NCBI GenBank assembly: GCA_965226215.1 | Contig: CBDDCH010000002.1 | Location: 2,480,001 to 2,544,000, forward strand | Reading direction: 5' to 3' | DNA: 64,000 nt | From: G963668345 sp965226215 | Lineage (GTDB): Bacteria; Acidobacteriota; Terriglobia; Bryobacterales; UBA6623 | Shown: piece by piece, positions 63,601 to 64,000 of the stretch | Layout: the number at the start of each line of letters is the position of its first letter | Position numbering within the stretch: the stretch's first letter is position 1 | Notes under the pieces: generated by a model | Seen by the model: only the letters and a program-made list of their open reading frames with translations | Databases searched by the model: none | What the model was told of the DNA's origin: nothing | Position numbers and translations under genes: made by a program

Positions 63601-64000
63601 TCTCGACGCTTGGCGTTTCAGCGAATTGACCTGCCTGGTCACCTCTTGCAGGATGTCGTTAACGCGATCGAGATTTTGGCGAGCGCTTTCGAGTTTCAAC
63701 TCCGCCAGCCGTTTTTTCGTCTTGAACCTTGTGACGCCGGCCGCTTCTTCGACAAAGGCGCGCCTGTCTACGGGGCGGGAGCTCAGGATTTGCTCGATTC
63801 TTCCTTGCTCGATGATGGCGTAGTGCTGCGGTCCCAGACCGGTGCCCATGAACAGCTCTCGGACGTCGCGCAGGCGGCAGGTCTTGCCGTTGATCAGGTA
63901 TTGGCTTTCACCGGATCGAAACAGCTTGCGCGTAACGACCATCTCTTCGGGCCGCTTGGCCAAGCTTGCCGGGACACCGTTTGAGCCGGTTCCGTTTCTT
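60628..64000 (-). CDS. smc: Chromosome segregation ATPase SMC (5' end beyond window)
   Basis: The last about 1,123 residues of SMC; the first 60-100 residues with Walker A lie past the window edge. Present: RRAFVEEAAGVTRFKTKKRL, a long coiled coil, the hinge (about 420-560; FHPTGILADYVEVASEHERI), the returning coiled coil, and the C-terminal ATPase with LLSGGEKSLTAVALLMA (signature) and CVLDEVDAALDEPN (Walker B). SMC with ScpAB compacts and segregates chromosomes. The C-terminal tail ends in a TAG provided by the MITE-like element. TTG at 63963 is internal, not the start. Confidence 0.95.
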   Translation of the reverse strand, partial: RNGTGSNGVPASLAKRPEEMVVTRKLFRSGESQYLINGKTCRLRDVRELFMGTGLGPQHYAIIEQGRIEQILSSRPVDRRAFVEEAAGVTRFKTKKRLAELKLESARQNLDRVNDILQEVTRQVNSLKRQASRAHRHEELRNRLKATLSVLLAGRYRRLDEQLGSWAAESDEAEDENRLLAERLHQLESELTSHRKQQQLQDTALASGREEVSQLVVNIERLRSRVEQQAGTAKENEKREKQWQAQISYLAERLEQLEAELASEEAALEQVAAGQDIAQQALMQKTSDVEQCQAGLADDEREQERGRRGMLQLLGEIATVRNEVAKLEEFLAGTERRIAGLQKEEEDAQQEIAGLAGRRKQAELEVERERNNLEALAARRKSIEQQIGSHREQAATGREQVERLQEELSRSRARRDSLEEILSHHAYTAESVKNFFAAIDRRAEQGFHPTGILADYVEVASEHERIAEDFLRDELEFVVVKSWKEARQGVQLVRRDLHGEVTFLVHPDSSLAEEIPALGPETGVTGRLADSIRLTNGLSGAASSLLPRLRGCYLVEDEEAARRLAVQYPDLSFLLPDGVCYRGHTVRGGKPGTSGPLSLKRELRELTPKIAAAETSLREALAMASRAEDEIENKSTELETVKSECQETEKRLLAGEHELRRLDEEIDRGERQRSVASVERERLQHTAQEASADRDARSRQIEQKETERGQGEKLLADLEQRIRENQGRLASLLQEQTQARTQLATLEERHKGATASSARARQRVEEQNERMQSMSSQMRESEAERVRLLEDNVELESRIEQQCTRRVEAEREASEIAGSLAELRGRVETSEEQIGVERSSLDEIRDHRSTIDVRLAEIRSEVKHLEEECRREIGKPIREVSDGESADLADEELAAAEARHQETKAKLDSLGPVNVLALEEFQEAKERLDFLEAQKKDLVDSIADTQTAIAEIDAVSRRKFQDAFEAINKNFHEVFRTLFGGGQAEMKLTDESNAADSGIDIIASPPGKRLQNVALLSGGEKSLTAVALLMATFQYKPSPFCVLDEVDAALDEPNLARFSRLVSEMSDRTQFILITHSKTTMESAQTLYGVTMQQPGVSQLVSVRMADHENGRAAASQRATERG

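Overview
The window is GC-rich, double-membrane bacterial DNA: it carries lptD, a lolC/E-type permease, Lpt/Lol-dependent lipoproteins and periplasmic proteins. A Ser/Thr kinase fused to TPR repeats, an export-type glycan cluster, a DUF420 gene beside an ABC transporter and an amidohydrolase together fit an Acidobacteriota-like chromosome. That placement is an inference from gene content only. The unusually heavy load of nearly identical insertion sequences suggests recent IS expansion, as seen in host-associated or bottlenecked lineages.

Layout. 0-5 kb: palindromic repeats, IS1595-family copy 1, pgsA, an exported kinase-like protein, an IscU-like scaffold, and IS1595 copy 2 inside a small AT-hook-like gene. 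5-9.2 kb: HDOD protein, lysS, lolC/E permease. 9.2-16.6 kb: repeats, gmd, a small stress/regulator group (cupin, monooxygenase-like, AraC), an IS256-family copy that itself carries IS1595 copy 3, and two copies of a 0.22-kb inverted-repeat element. 16.7-28 kb: a glycan-synthesis and export run (rmlA, three GT4 glycosyltransferases, DUF3108, a GT4-methyltransferase fusion, a Wzm-like permease with an N-terminal beta domain, a Wzt-like ATPase). 28-33.4 kb: DUF167, M24 peptidase, phosphoesterase, tRNA-Ile2 (CAT), HlyD-type adaptor and MacB-like ATPase. 33.5-42.7 kb: a rearranged block of methyltransferases, membrane glycosyltransferase-like proteins and lipoproteins between two inverted IS256 copies. 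42.8-50 kb: amidohydrolase, a 1.1-kb repeat-rich gap, rmuC, and a CHASE/PAS/GGDEF/EAL protein. 50-64 kb: IS1595 copy 4, a hairpin and poly-C tract, SDR, ICMT-like protein, lptD, kinase-TPR, ABC transporter with DUF420, a TA-flanked MITE-like element, and smc (running off the window end).

Strongest observation. The 3,696-bp segment 35203-38898 between two oppositely oriented IS256 copies is inverted. The 5' end of a lipoprotein gene stops at 33788 and its exact in-frame continuation, with the 9-bp target duplication, starts at 38898 on the opposite strand. Re-joined, it gives a 418-aa lipoprotein-domain/CmcI-methyltransferase fusion. A membrane-protein gene is split at the same two IS copies, with its middle missing.

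All four IS1595 copies are exactly 1,033 bp with perfect 8-bp target duplications, and all four IS256 copies are 1,414 bp once the nested insertion is removed. Two further non-autonomous repeat families and a dispersed GTAGGGGC palindrome were found.
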